A stretch of DNA of 64,000 bases from Verrucomicrobiota bacterium (GTDB lineage: Bacteria; Verrucomicrobiota; Verrucomicrobiia; Opitutales; Opitutaceae). Made by a program: the position numbers and the translations under genes. The DNA is taken from NCBI GenBank assembly GCA_016871755.1, contig VHCJ01000004.1, positions 62,001 through 126,000 of the forward strand, read 5' to 3'. The notes beneath the pieces were generated by a model. The model did no database searches. It saw only the letters and a list, made by a program, of their open reading frames with translations, and was not told the DNA's origin. Shown in pieces: positions 35,581 to 47,758 of the stretch. The stretch's first letter is position 1. Each line of letters starts with the position of its first letter.

Positions 35581-38133
35581 ATGGTTGGAAGCCTTCGCCA
35601 TTACTGTCTCTCGTCCGGATTGGCCGTGCTCGTCCTGCTTGGGGCCGGGGCCCACGCCGGGCGTGGTGCGGAGGCACCGATTCACTTCAATCGACAGGTC
35701 CTCCCGATCCTGTCCGACGCGTGCTTTCACTGTCACGGTCCCGATGCCGCGACGCGCAAGGCGGACCTGCGGCTGGACCAGAAGGAGGGACTCTTCCGGA
35801 CCAAGGACGGTCTTTCCGTGGTGGTGCCCGGATCGTCGGAGGAGAGCGATCTGTACCAGCGCCTGATCAGCCCGCACGAGGACGAACGGATGCCGTTGCC
35901 GGAGTCGGCGCGGCAACTCAAGCCCGCGGAGATCGCCATCATCAAGGCGTGGATTGAACAGGGAGCGCCGTGGTCCTCCCACTGGGCCTTCAGCCCGCCG
36001 GTGCGGGCCGCGGTTCCGGCGATCCCTGATGCCCGACTCTCCGCGCGCGTCCGGACGCCGATTGACGCCTTTGTGTTTTCCCGTCTCGCGGCGGAGCATC
36101 TGGAGCCCTCGCCTGAGGCGAGCCGGGTGGAACTGCTGCGACGCGTCTCGCTGGATCTCACCGGCGTCCCTCCGAGCCCGGAGGAGGTGGAGGCCTTTCT
36201 CGCGGATGCGGCTCCGGACGCCTACGAACGGCAGGTGGATCGATTGCTCGCATCGCCGCGGTACGGACAGCGCTGGGCTTGGGATTGGCTGGACCTTGCG
36301 CGCTATGCGGACACGAACGGATTCCAAGGCGACCCGGAGCGCACGATGTGGCCGTGGCGGGACTGGGTGGTGGACGCACTGAACGCCCACCAGCCCTACG
36401 ACCAGTTCAGCATCGAGCAACTGGCGGGCGACCTCCTGCCCGATGCGACGGTCGCGCAGCGCGTGGCCAGCGGGTTTCACCGCAATGCGATGTTCAACGG
36501 CGAAGGCGGGCGCATCCCGGAGGAAACCCGGGTGGAGAACGTCTTCGATCGCGTGGAGACGACGGCGACCGTGTGGATGGGGCTGACGATGGCGTGCGCC
36601 CGATGCCACGACCACAAGTTCGACCCGATCAAGCACACCGACTACTTCTCGCTCTTCGACATCTTCAATCAGATGTCCGAAACGGGGGCGCAGCCGAGCG
36701 GCCGTTCCGGCCAGGTTCCGCCCTTGCTGGAGTTGCCGACGCCGGCGGAGTCGCTCGCGGTGCAGGGGGCGCGCGAACGAATCGCCGTGATCGGGCGGGA
36801 GGTGGAGGAGCGGGAGCGAGCGGTGTTCGCGCGGGCGGCGGGCGAGCCGGTGACGGCCTCATCGGCGGCGCAATCACTTCCCGGCAAGCTGCCGGAAAGC
36901 TTCGCGGCGGTGGGGCCGGAGGATCGCTCGGTCGTGGCGATCAACGAAGCGATTGCCCATTTCAAGGCTCACGGCGACCCCGACTACGTGGCGGCCCTTG
37001 AGCGGCTGGCGAAGGCGGCGCGGGAACGGGAGGATGCGCTGCGGCAGGTGACGCGGGTGATGATCATGGATGAGGTGTCTGAGCGTCGGGAGACGGTGGT
37101 GCTTGCCCGGGGGAATTATGAGGCGAGGACGACCACGCGGGTCGAAGGAGCGATCCCCGAGGTCTTCCGTTCACCGGGCGAGCCGACGAAGCGGATGAAC
37201 CGCCTCGACCTCGCGCGCTGGTTGGTGTCGCCGGCGAATCCCCTCGGAGCACGGACGGCGGTGAACCGCGCGTGGCAGGCGTTCTTCGGCGTGGGATTCG
37301 TCAAGACGGCGGAGGACTTTGGCGTGCAGAGTGAACCGCCCTCGCATCCGGAACTGCTGGATTGGCTGGCGACCGAGTACGTGCGCCTCGGCTGGAATAC
37401 GAAGGCACTGCACCGTCTGATCGTGACGAGCGCGGTGTACCGGCAGTCGTCGCGGGTTTCTCCGTCCCTGCTGGAGAAGGACCCCGAGAATCGGTTGCTG
37501 GCGCGTGGGGTGCGGCATCGCTTGCCCTCGTGGATGCTGCGGGATCAGGCCCTGTCCGCGGCGGGCTTGCTGGTGGATCGCGCGGGCGGACCTGGCGTTT
37601 TGCCCTATCAGCCCGCCGGCATCTGGGAGGAAGCCACGTTCGGCGTGAAGAAGTATGTGCAGAGCAAGGGCGATGACCTGCACCGACGGAGTTTGTACGT
37701 CTTCTGGCGCCGGATCGTTGGGCCGACCTCTTTCTTCGACTCCGGAGCCCGTCAGGTCTGCACCGTGAAGGTGGCGCGGACGAATACTCCCATGCACGCG
37801 CTCGTCACCCTGAACGATCCGGCCTACGTCGAGGCGGCCCGGGTCCTGGCGCAACGCGTCCTGCAGACCGCGCCGCCGGATGATGCCTCCCGGATCGACC
37901 GCATCTACCGCCTCGCCCTCGCGCGCCCGGCGCGGGCGGAGGAACTGCGCATCCTGGGCGCGCGTCTGGCCACGTTGCGGACCCAGTACGGCGCCGACCC
38001 GGCGGAGGCGCGCTTGCTCGTCCGTTCGGGAGAGGCGCCCCGGCCGACGGAGCTCGACCCCGTGGAGCACGCGGCGTGGACCGCGGTTTGCGCTCTCGTG
38101 CTCAATCTCGACGAAACCCTCTCCAAGGAGTGA
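35581..38133 (+). CDS. Planctomycete-type cytochrome PSCyt1/DUF1549/DUF1553 protein, copy A
   Basis: This 850-residue exported protein has a signal peptide (about residues 1-27), a PSCyt1 domain with a CxxCH haem site (CFHCHGPDA, residues 48-52), the DUF1549 domain (LDLTGVPPSPEEVEAFL, RYGQRWAWDWLDLARYADTN), a second CxxCH (CARCHDHKFDP, near residue 339) and the C-terminal DUF1553 domain (NRLDLARWLVSPANPLGART). Such proteins occur with DUF1501 partners in planctomycetes and verrucomicrobia and are implicated in polymer or sugar degradation, though no activity is established. The DUF1501 gene starts 4 bp after its stop. Confidence 0.88.
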   Translation: MVGSLRHYCLSSGLAVLVLLGAGAHAGRGAEAPIHFNRQVLPILSDACFHCHGPDAATRKADLRLDQKEGLFRTKDGLSVVVPGSSEESDLYQRLISPHEDERMPLPESARQLKPAEIAIIKAWIEQGAPWSSHWAFSPPVRAAVPAIPDARLSARVRTPIDAFVFSRLAAEHLEPSPEASRVELLRRVSLDLTGVPPSPEEVEAFLADAAPDAYERQVDRLLASPRYGQRWAWDWLDLARYADTNGFQGDPERTMWPWRDWVVDALNAHQPYDQFSIEQLAGDLLPDATVAQRVASGFHRNAMFNGEGGRIPEETRVENVFDRVETTATVWMGLTMACARCHDHKFDPIKHTDYFSLFDIFNQMSETGAQPSGRSGQVPPLLELPTPAESLAVQGARERIAVIGREVEERERAVFARAAGEPVTASSAAQSLPGKLPESFAAVGPEDRSVVAINEAIAHFKAHGDPDYVAALERLAKAAREREDALRQVTRVMIMDEVSERRETVVLARGNYEARTTTRVEGAIPEVFRSPGEPTKRMNRLDLARWLVSPANPLGARTAVNRAWQAFFGVGFVKTAEDFGVQSEPPSHPELLDWLATEYVRLGWNTKALHRLIVTSAVYRQSSRVSPSLLEKDPENRLLARGVRHRLPSWMLRDQALSAAGLLVDRAGGPGVLPYQPAGIWEEATFGVKKYVQSKGDDLHRRSLYVFWRRIVGPTSFFDSGARQVCTVKVARTNTPMHALVTLNDPAYVEAARVLAQRVLQTAPPDDASRIDRIYRLALARPARAEELRILGARLATLRTQYGADPAEARLLVRSGEAPRPTELDPVEHAAWTAVCALVLNLDETLSKE

Positions 38134-38137
38134 ACCC

Positions 38138-39604
38138 ATGGATCCCCTGACCGAAGGTCACGCCCTCTTCACCCGCCGCCAGTTCTTCGGCCGATCCGCC
38201 CTCGGACTCGGTACGGCGGCGCTTTCGTCGCTGCTTGGCCGCGACGGCCTTCTCGCGGCTCCCCCCGCACGGCGTGGAGTCCCAGGACTGCCTGAGCTTC
38301 CGCACTTCGCCCCCAAGGCGAAGCGCGTGATCTACCTCTTCCAGAACGGAGCGCCGTCCCACGTGGACCTCTTTGACTACAAGCCCGCGCTCAAGCAGTG
38401 GCATGGCCGGCAGATCCCCGACGCCGTCGTCGGCGGCAAGCGGTTCTCGACCATGACGGGCAGCCAGACGGATCGGCCGGTGCTCGGTGAAATCACGCAG
38501 TTCGCGCAGCATGGACAGTCGGGGGCGTGGGTCTCCAGCTTCCTGCCCCGGACGGCGGAGATCGCCGATGACTTGTGCTTCGTGAAGTCGATGCACACGG
38601 AGTCGGTGAACCACGCTCCGGGAATTACCTATTTTCTCACCGGCTCGGAAATGGCGGGGCGCCCCTCGATGGGCGCGTGGCTCAGCTACGGCCTCGGCAG
38701 CGAGAATGAGGACTTGCCGTCGTTCGTGGTCATGACCTCGCGCGACAAGGAGGCGAGCTGCGGGCAGATCTTCTACGACTTCTACTGGGGCAGCGGCTTC
38801 CTGCCGACCAAGTACCAGGGCGCGGCGTTCCGTGGCAGCGGCGATCCGGTGCTTTACCTCTCCAACCCTCCCGGGATGAGTCGCGAGGTGAGGCGCGGCC
38901 TGCTCGACGACCTTGCGCACCTGAACGAGATCAAGCGCGAGGACTTCGGCGATCCAGAGATCACCACGCGCATTGCGGCCTACGAGATGGCCTATCGCAT
39001 GCAGACCAGCGTGCCGGAGTTGACTGACTTCTCCCGCGAGCCCGCGGCGGTGATGGACATGTACGGGCCGGATGTGCGCCGCCAGGGCAGCTTTGCCTAC
39101 AACTGCCTGATGGCGCGGCGCCTCGCCGAGCGCGGCGTCCGCTTCATTCAGGTCATGCACGCCGGCTGGGACCAGCACCGGAACCTGAATTCGCAGTTGA
39201 AGATTCAGTGCGAGGACACGGACGCACCGTCCGCAGCGCTCATTCGCGACCTCAAGCAACGCGGGTTGCTCGAGGATACCTTGGTCATCTGGGGAGGCGA
39301 GTTCGGGCGCACCCCGTTCCTCCAGGGGAAGATCGACGACGTGAAGAACTGGGGCCGCGATCATCATCCCTATGCGTTTTCGCTCTGGATGGCGGGTGGG
39401 GGTGTGAAGCCTGGCGTGAGCTACGGGGCGACCGACGAGTTCGGCTTCAACGCCATCGACCGCCGCGTCCATGTGCACGACTTCCAAGCCACCGTCATGC
39501 ACCTGCTCGGGATCAACCATGAACGCCTGACCTACAAGTTCCAGGGCCGGAACTTCCGGCTCACCGACGTGCACGGGCACGTCGTGCGCGACATCCTCGC
39601 CTGA
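38138..39604 (+). CDS. DUF1501 sulfatase-like protein, copy A
   Basis: This 488-residue protein starts with a Tat-like signal (FTRRQFFGRSALGLGTAALS) and shows the DUF1501 pattern: AKRVIYLFQNGAPSHVDLFD, FAQHGQSGAWVS, WGGEFGRTPF, GRDHHPYAFSLWMAGGGVK and FGFNAIDRRVHVHDFQAT. DUF1501 belongs to the alkaline-phosphatase/sulfatase superfamily but lacks the sulfatase CxPxR modification site. AAGGAG lies 8 nt before ATG 38138, one of few clear Shine-Dalgarno sequences here. It follows copy A of the PSCyt1 gene by 4 bp and is convergent with the second DUF1501 gene. Confidence 0.88.
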   Translation: MDPLTEGHALFTRRQFFGRSALGLGTAALSSLLGRDGLLAAPPARRGVPGLPELPHFAPKAKRVIYLFQNGAPSHVDLFDYKPALKQWHGRQIPDAVVGGKRFSTMTGSQTDRPVLGEITQFAQHGQSGAWVSSFLPRTAEIADDLCFVKSMHTESVNHAPGITYFLTGSEMAGRPSMGAWLSYGLGSENEDLPSFVVMTSRDKEASCGQIFYDFYWGSGFLPTKYQGAAFRGSGDPVLYLSNPPGMSREVRRGLLDDLAHLNEIKREDFGDPEITTRIAAYEMAYRMQTSVPELTDFSREPAAVMDMYGPDVRRQGSFAYNCLMARRLAERGVRFIQVMHAGWDQHRNLNSQLKIQCEDTDAPSAALIRDLKQRGLLEDTLVIWGGEFGRTPFLQGKIDDVKNWGRDHHPYAFSLWMAGGGVKPGVSYGATDEFGFNAIDRRVHVHDFQATVMHLLGINHERLTYKFQGRNFRLTDVHGHVVRDILA

Positions 39605-39624
39605 CGCGCCGCCGCCTCGGCGCG
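39605..39624. terminator. Hairpin between the two convergent DUF1501 genes
   Basis: Perfect 7-bp arms CGCGCCG and CGGCGCG flank a 6-nt loop directly after the plus-strand stop codon. There is no T-run. It could act on both strands between the converging operons, or be chance. Confidence 0.3.
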
Positions 39625-39709
39625 CGTGGACCGGACCCTTGCCCCCGAACGGCGTAGGGGCTGATGGGCGCGGCGCCAGCCGGTCCGATCGGGTTGGGCG
39701 CGCGGGGCT

Positions 39710-41172
39710 TCAGGCCAGCAGTGGCTGAATGAGATTGCCGTGCACGTCGGTGAGTCGGAAGTCGCGTCCCTGAAAGCGGAACGTGAGCCGTCGGTGATCG
39801 AGCCCCAGAAGGTGGAGGACGGTGGCGTGCAGATCGTGGACGTGGGCGCGATCCTTGACGGCGTTGAAACCCAATTCGTCCGTCTCGCCGATGATCCGCC
39901 CTGCAGGCGTCCCACCGCCGGCGAACCACATGGTGAAGGCGTCGATGTGATGGTTGCGCCCGGTGGTGTCGCGATTCTCACCCATCGGCGTGCGTCCAAA
40001 CTCGCCGCCCCAGATGACCACGGTGTCCTTGAGCAGTCCGCGCTGCTTGAGATCGGTCACGAGGGCCGCCTGTGCCCGGTCGACCTCGCGGCAGCGCGCC
40101 TCGAAGTCGCCCTGCAGGTTCTCGCCCGGCCCGCCGTGGCTGTCCCAGTTCGTGTGATAAAGCTGGACGAAGCGTGTGCCGCGCTCGGCGAGTCGACGCG
40201 CGAGGAGGCAGTTGCGGGCGAACGAAGGTGCCTCGTCCTCGATGCCGTAGAGGGCGCGCGTCGCGGGACTCTCCCCGCGCAGATCGACCAATTCGGGAGC
40301 ACTGGTCTGCATGCGGCTCGCCATTTCGTAGGCGGCGATGCGGGTGTGAATCTCGGCGTCGCCGGTGGCGACGGCCTGCTGGAGGTTGAGGTCGCGGAGC
40401 GCGTCGAGGGTCTGGCGCTGCCGCGTGGCCGAAACGCCGGCGGGATTCGTCAGGTTGAGGATGGGGTCGCCCTGGCCGCGGAACGGAACTCCTTGAAACG
40501 TGGTGGGGAGGAAGCCGGTGCCCCAGTTCACGGCGCCGCCGCGGGGACCGCGGGGACCGGACTGCAGCACGACGAAACCCGGCAGGTTGCGCGACTCCGT
40601 GCCGAGGCCGTAGGTGATCCACGACCCCATGCTGGGCCGGCCGAACTGCCCGGAGCCCGTGTTCATGAAGAGCTTTGCCGGAGCGTGGTTGAACAGGTCG
40701 GCGGCGCAGGACTTCACGATGGCGAGGTCATCCACGATCCGCGCGGTGTGCGGCATCAGGTCGGAGACCCACGCCCCGCTCTGGCCGTGGCGGGTGAAGG
40801 TCCGTCGCGACCCAAGCAACTGCGAGCCATGGCTCGTGGTCATGAACGCGAAGCGCTTTCCCGCCACGAGCGAATCGGGAACCGGCTGGCCGTTGAGTTC
40901 GTTGAGCCTAGGTTTGTAGTCGAAGAGGTCGAGTTGGCTGGGTCCGCCGGCCATGAACAGAAAGATCACGGACTTGGCGCGGGCAGGGAAGTGTGGCGGC
41001 TTCGGCTCGGTCGGGTCGGTCGCCGACGACGCAGGCGCGGCGCGGGCCGTCTGGTCCAGCAGCGCCGCGAGCGCGACGCCGCCGAGTCCGATCGCGCAGC
41101 GGCTGAGGAAGTGGCGCCGGGTCAGCGCGTGGAGGCGGGCCGCCGCCTCCGGCGAGAGGGAGTCGAAGGCAC

Positions 41173-41176
<4 letters not shown>
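39710..41176 (-). CDS. DUF1501 sulfatase-like protein, copy B
   Basis: This 488-residue protein has exactly the length of copy A and the same order of motifs: a twin-arginine start (LTRRHFLSRCAIGLGGVALA), SVIFLFMAGGPSQLDLFD, FTRHGQSGAWVSDL, GDPILNLTNPAG, WGGEFGRTPMG, GRNHHIDAFTMWFAGGG and FGFNAVKDRAHVHDL-type sequence. The two copies are clearly related but differ at many positions, so they are old paralogues and not a recent duplication. ATG 41176 overlaps the stop of the upstream PSCyt1 gene by ATGA. Confidence 0.88.
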
Positions 41177-43617
<2,441 letters not shown>

Positions 43618-43692
43618 GTTCCGGCCCCGAGCATGCCGTCCGGCTTTCCGTACTGGCAACCCCCTTTCGCGGGTGAATGTTCAGGGCAGTTT

Positions 43693-44508
43693 CTACACCA
43701 CGAGGTCCGACGCCGTCCGGCGCCGAACGCTGCCAGGGCTGCATCCGAAGCGCCGCCGAAAGCTCTTATTGAACGCCGACCGGTCGCGCCACCCGAGTCG
43801 GGCCGCCGCATCGGCGGCGGTCGTTCCGCCCGCCTCGAGCAGGGCGTACGCTTGAGTCAGCCGAAGTTCCTGAAGGACGCGCTTGGGAGAGTTCCCGAGT
43901 TGGCGGAGAAAGAGGCTGCGGAGATGGGCGGCGCTGAGTCCGACGAAGCGGGCGAGGGCGTCGAGACGCACCGGCGTGCCGAGGTGCCGGTGAAGCCAGG
44001 CAAGCGCATCGACGAGGCGGGGATCCAGACGGGAGGCCGGGAGGCGGTCGCCGAACGCCCGGGTCAGCCAGAGCTCCATCCAGCGATTCGCGCTGGCGCT
44101 GCCTGCGGCGGAATGCTGCAACCACGCGGTGATCGCGTGCTCAAACAGGCGGTCGAGTTCCGCGGGAAGGGCGGGGCTGAGCGGCAGGTCCGGAGCGAGG
44201 AGGCTGAGCGCGTCGCGTTGGTCCGGCGTCGTCCACGCGACGTGCACCACCGCGAGTCGGAGACCCTCGCCGCTGAGCGAGTGGGCCTCGCGCGCCGGAA
44301 GCACCAGCCACGCCGGGGCGCGGAACGCAGCGCGACGAGCGCCGCTTCGCGCCACGCCCGTGCCGGCGAGAACGTGGATGATGTCGTGGCAGGGCAGCGT
44401 GCGCCGGGGAAGGCTCCACCCGGCGGGCATCGTCTGGATGCCGGCCACGGTGACCCGGGCCCGGATCTGGTCGAGAAAGAGCGAGGAGGAGTCCTGACGG
44501 AGGTTCAC
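43693..44508 (-). CDS. AraC-family transcriptional regulator
   Basis: This 271-residue regulator has an N-terminal ligand-binding region and a C-terminal AraC domain with two helix-turn-helix units (LDALARFVGLSAAHLRSLF and AADAAARLGWRDRSAFNKSF) ending in RRRFGCSPGSVRR. GTG 44508 is proposed because it overlaps the ferritin-like gene stop as GTGA and gives the normal family length. An upstream ATG at 44694 lies inside that gene. It is placed between the ferritin-like gene and PSCyt1 copy B and is the only regulator of its kind in the window, so it probably controls this cluster. Confidence 0.82.
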   Translation of the reverse strand: MNLRQDSSSLFLDQIRARVTVAGIQTMPAGWSLPRRTLPCHDIIHVLAGTGVARSGARRAAFRAPAWLVLPAREAHSLSGEGLRLAVVHVAWTTPDQRDALSLLAPDLPLSPALPAELDRLFEHAITAWLQHSAAGSASANRWMELWLTRAFGDRLPASRLDPRLVDALAWLHRHLGTPVRLDALARFVGLSAAHLRSLFLRQLGNSPKRVLQELRLTQAYALLEAGGTTAADAAARLGWRDRSAFNKSFRRRFGCSPGSVRRRTASDLVV

Positions 44509-45743
44509 GCGACCGACAACGTCGCGATCGAATCGGGCCGGTAGGTGACGGCGAGGACATTCGCGCGCCAGTTTTCCGCATCCGAGCGGACTTGGTCCGG
44601 GCTCCGGGGGTCCCCGGCGGCCTTGATGAGGCCGGGCAGCCACTTTTGACCGAAGCGGACATGCTGGGTCTCGTCGGCGATGTCGTAGCTCCACGTCATG
44701 GCTCCCACGGTGTCGTGGTGTTCCAGCGCTGCTTTCAGACCCTGGTGCTTCCCTGGGAAAGCGTCGGCTTCCTGAGTCGTGAGGGCCGCGTAGCGATCGT
44801 GGGGGGTGAGCGTCTGGCGGAGTCGGTAGGCCGTGGTGGAGAGCGGGACCTCGTGAAACGGGATGCCCAGGGACTTCAGCTTGAGTTCACCGAAGGTGGC
44901 GTGGCGTGACTCGTCCCACATGTGCCGCGCGGCGTCGAAGTAGAAGTCCCACGGCATGTCGGGTGCCTCGAAGAGGATGGAGGCGCAGGAGTCGGTGGCC
45001 TGCATTTCCATCATGAAGTTTATCGCGAAGAAACGCTCGCGCTCTCCATACGGCCGATCGGGCGTCGGAGCCTTGGGCAGCGTCGCCCGGGCGGAGAATC
45101 CGTGGGGCAAGGCACCATCCGCAAGCGGCAGCCGACCGATCCGGCGGGCCAGGCGCACTGGCTCGCTCCGCCGACGCTCGAGGATGGCCAACTCCGACTC
45201 CAATTCACCGAGGGCCATCAGGACTTTTGCCTGATACAGGGCATCCGGCTCCCCGAGTCGCGGGCGGGCCTCGCTCGCCCAAGCGATCTGGGCTCGCAGC
45301 AAATCCCGGTTGGCCTCCAACAAGGGAGCGCTGGGCAGGTCGTACACGCTGCGGGTCGCCTGGAGGAATGCCTCGATCCACTTCAACAACTGCGGTTTGA
45401 CCTGCAGGTAGACGGCTTCGATGGCATCAGCGGACGAAGGGGCCTCGCAGAGGCAGTCCAGAAGGCTCCGGGCGGGCACGGATGTGCTGAGATGGGTCTC
45501 CGTCGGGATCACGCCGAGTTCCCGTTGCCGAACCCGCAGGTCCTGAACCATGCGGAAGTCCGAGAACAGGTGGAGCGGCAGACCGCAGCGCAGGTCCCAC
45601 TCAGCCAGAGCGGGGACAAAGCCGGCGGCCACGCGGGCGAGTTCGGTCTGGAAGTCGGCGAGATTCCGGAGCGCGAGGCCGCGTTCGCGCGGAGGGCTCA
45701 CGGAAAGGACGGGGAGTTCGGGGGCGGGCGAAGGGGAATTCAT
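44505..45743 (-). CDS. Ferritin-like di-iron domain protein
   Basis: This 412-residue protein has a C-terminal four-helix region with ferritin-like metal motifs: INFMMEMQATD, HMWDESRHATFGELKLK (a DExxH-like site) and DIADETQHVRFGQKWLPG. Similar long ferritin-like proteins are of unknown function. The N-terminal 180 residues are helical with no recognised domain. ATG 45743 is preferred over a frame from 45881 because the added residues cross the palindrome at 45811-45839. It is the first gene of a run with the AraC gene (GTGA overlap) and the PSCyt1/DUF1501 pair. Confidence 0.75.
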   Translation of the reverse strand: MNSPSPAPELPVLSVSPPRERGLALRNLADFQTELARVAAGFVPALAEWDLRCGLPLHLFSDFRMVQDLRVRQRELGVIPTETHLSTSVPARSLLDCLCEAPSSADAIEAVYLQVKPQLLKWIEAFLQATRSVYDLPSAPLLEANRDLLRAQIAWASEARPRLGEPDALYQAKVLMALGELESELAILERRRSEPVRLARRIGRLPLADGALPHGFSARATLPKAPTPDRPYGERERFFAINFMMEMQATDSCASILFEAPDMPWDFYFDAARHMWDESRHATFGELKLKSLGIPFHEVPLSTTAYRLRQTLTPHDRYAALTTQEADAFPGKHQGLKAALEHHDTVGAMTWSYDIADETQHVRFGQKWLPGLIKAAGDPRSPDQVRSDAENWRANVLAVTYRPDSIATLSVA

Positions 45744-45810
45744 GTGGGAATTGGTCTGCTTGGCTTTTCTTGTAGGCGAAAACCCTTCGGTTGTCAGGAG
45801 AGAAGAAGCG

Positions 45811-45839
45811 CGGAAAAGTGAGGCAAAATCGCTTTTCCG
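45811..45839. promoter_or_regulatory. CGGAAAAG-N13-CTTTTCCG inverted repeat upstream of the ferritin-like gene
   Basis: Perfect 8-bp arms with a 13-nt spacer end 68 bp before ATG 45743 of the minus-strand ferritin-like/AraC run. No T-run follows on the minus strand, so an operator is more likely than a terminator. The regulator is not known. The cotranscribed AraC protein is one candidate, though that family more often binds direct repeats. Confidence 0.4.
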
Positions 45840-45974
45840 GATGAATCGACCGGTTCCGTCAACGGTCCGATGCCCCTTCAATCAAGACTCCCCTGACTCT
45901 CGTTTCGGATGGAAATCCGTGTCCCGTCCTTGGCGGGAAATCGAACATCGTGAGTTCCCGGAAGGGTCTCGCGA

Positions 45975-46895
45975 TTAGGATTGACGCTGGGGCGCGAGCG
46001 CCTGGCGCAGGGCGCGGGTCTCCTCCAAGAGTTCGTGGGCGGCATCCCGTATGGCGGAATCGCCGGGAGCGGGCGAGGGAGCGTCGTCCGGGTCCCCCAA
46101 GCCGACCTCGCGGAACGCGCGGAGCCGGTCGAGGATGAGATCGCGGATTTCCACGGCGTTGTCGACCCCGTGAAAGACGCCCGCGTGCAAGGAGTCGGAG
46201 AGTCCCTTCTCCTGCGCGTCCCCGCCGCCGGCGGACTGGACTTGGAGGTCGGCGATGCCGAGCAGGCGCTGGAGGGGATTCTGGCGCACCACGACCTGCT
46301 GGATGTTCGCGAAGCTCATCGTCATCTCGTGCAGTCGCGTGATGCCTTGTCGGATCCGCAGGCTGCGGTCGGTGACGAGGTACCAGCGGAGTTCGTAGTC
46401 GAGGCGGACGATCGCGTAGGTGAACGGGAGCGAGGCGAGGAAACCGAGCAACACGAGCGACTCGACGACGGTGGCGAGGGGGAAGGCCCACGGGGGCAGT
46501 TTGCGAGCCAGCACGGCGGTCGTTTCGACCGGACCGCGCCCGGCGCGAATTCCCCGTCGGGGCCGTTGGGACGACGGTGTGGACGCGGCGCTCGGAGCGC
46601 CCGGCTCGGCCGCCACCGCGGGTGGCGCTCCGGCTGGCACGGTCGCTGCCGCAGCGGGTGGGGGGAGCGAGTCGAGACGTTTCACCTCGTCGCGCACCAG
46701 CTTCAGGAAGGCGAACGAGAAGAGGATGCCGCCAAGGGCAGCGGCTTGGGCGAGCGCCCATGCCCCCACGCGGAGATGGTAGAAACGCCGGCCGGCGCGG
46801 AACGTTCCCAGCGAGCCGACCGCGCCGGCCGGTGCCGCCGGAGCGGCCGGGACTCGGAGGGTGCGTAGCACATACTCACGAAGGCGCGCGTTCAT
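45975..46895 (-). CDS. PH-domain membrane protein (bPH2), second of a pair
   Basis: This 306-residue protein has a membrane segment (VGAWALAQAAALGGILFSFAF), a Pro/Ala-rich loop, a second hydrophobic segment (PPWAFPLATVVESLVLLGFL) and then the bacterial PH domain YELRWYLVTDRSLRIRQGI with FANIQQVVVRQNPLQRLLG. The C-terminal tail is predicted to be helical. bPH2 proteins (YdbS/YdbT-like) occur as pairs with unknown function at the membrane. It overlaps the upstream PH gene by ATGA. Confidence 0.78.
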   Translation of the reverse strand: MNARLREYVLRTLRVPAAPAAPAGAVGSLGTFRAGRRFYHLRVGAWALAQAAALGGILFSFAFLKLVRDEVKRLDSLPPPAAAATVPAGAPPAVAAEPGAPSAASTPSSQRPRRGIRAGRGPVETTAVLARKLPPWAFPLATVVESLVLLGFLASLPFTYAIVRLDYELRWYLVTDRSLRIRQGITRLHEMTMSFANIQQVVVRQNPLQRLLGIADLQVQSAGGGDAQEKGLSDSLHAGVFHGVDNAVEIRDLILDRLRAFREVGLGDPDDAPSPAPGDSAIRDAAHELLEETRALRQALAPQRQS

Positions 46896-47452
46896 GGCTG
46901 AGGAGGCGTGGACTCGGGAGCGGAGCCCGTCGGGGGGCGCAGCGCGAGACGCAGGTCGCGGAGCTCGGTGGCCGCGGCGCGGAGCGTTGCGATCAATTCG
47001 GCGTCTGTTGCCGCTCCCGCAGGGTTCCCGGCGGCGGACGCGGCGCGACCGCCCGTCCGCACCCCGCGCATGCGGCTGTAAAGGAAGTCGCGGATGGCCT
47101 CAAACTCCCGGAAACCCTCCAGGGTCATTTCGGCACCCGCGTTGCCGCTGGCGGTTTGGATCTGGACCCGCGCCAAGCCCAGCCAGCGCTCGACGATGTT
47201 AGAGCGGAGATGAATGTCCTGGATGCGGGCGTAGTGGATGATCACCTGCCGTCGAAACAGGATGCCCCAACTCATGGAGATTCCCTCGTCGGAGAACCGG
47301 TAGCGAAGCGTCTGGTACCGGAACCAAGACGGCAGGATCAGGATGGGAAAAAGCGGCGGGACGGCGAGGCAGCGGAGCAGGTAGTACGTCCAGAGGCTCG
47401 CGTGAGGGCGTTCCAAGGCGAGGATCGCGGCCTCGTCGGTTGGGGAGTCCAT
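46892..47452 (-). CDS. PH-domain membrane protein (bPH2), first of a pair
   Basis: This 186-residue protein has one hydrophobic segment pair (YYLLRCLAVPPLFPILILPSW) and a bacterial PH domain: LRYRFSDEGISMSWGILFRR, VIIHYARIQDIHLRSNIVER and GLARVQIQTASGNAGAEMTLEGF. It is shorter than its partner and lacks the partner's long linker. The stop/start ATGA overlap implies a coupled membrane complex. ATG 47452 begins at the acidic start of the family, and the upstream 32 residues of open frame cross GC-rich intergenic sequence. Confidence 0.78.
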   Translation of the reverse strand: MDSPTDEAAILALERPHASLWTYYLLRCLAVPPLFPILILPSWFRYQTLRYRFSDEGISMSWGILFRRQVIIHYARIQDIHLRSNIVERWLGLARVQIQTASGNAGAEMTLEGFREFEAIRDFLYSRMRGVRTGGRAASAAGNPAGAATDAELIATLRAAATELRDLRLALRPPTGSAPESTPPQP

Positions 47453-47723
47453 GGTTCGATAAAAAACAACGGGCCTTCGGTCCTCAACACTGGAGCTGAC
47501 CCATGGGATGGCTTCGCTTCGCCGAGCCGAGGCTCGTCCCGCGGTCACCCGTGATCGTGCGGCGCGATTGACCCAACCGGCAACCCCACCTCCACCGGCC
47601 CGGCTCCCGATCTTTGGAGCAGACCCAACTCATCCAACGGCGAGCCTATGGCTTCCGCTCCTTCCCCAACTACCGCCTGCGCGTCATCGCTCAGTGCGGC
47701 TAACCCAACCCTAAAATCCTACC

Positions 47724-47758
47724 CTTACAGACCCAGTCCCCAATCTTTGGTGTAGACC
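47724..47758. repeat. 35-bp repeat, copy 2, beside the transposase tail
   Basis: Identical to 29370-29404 and in the same orientation. It starts 21 bp after the transposase-tail stop codon, where an insertion-sequence inverted repeat would be expected, and lies 65 bp from the 3' end of tRNA-Arg. A full IS end is not proven, because no left end is visible. Confidence 0.8.
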
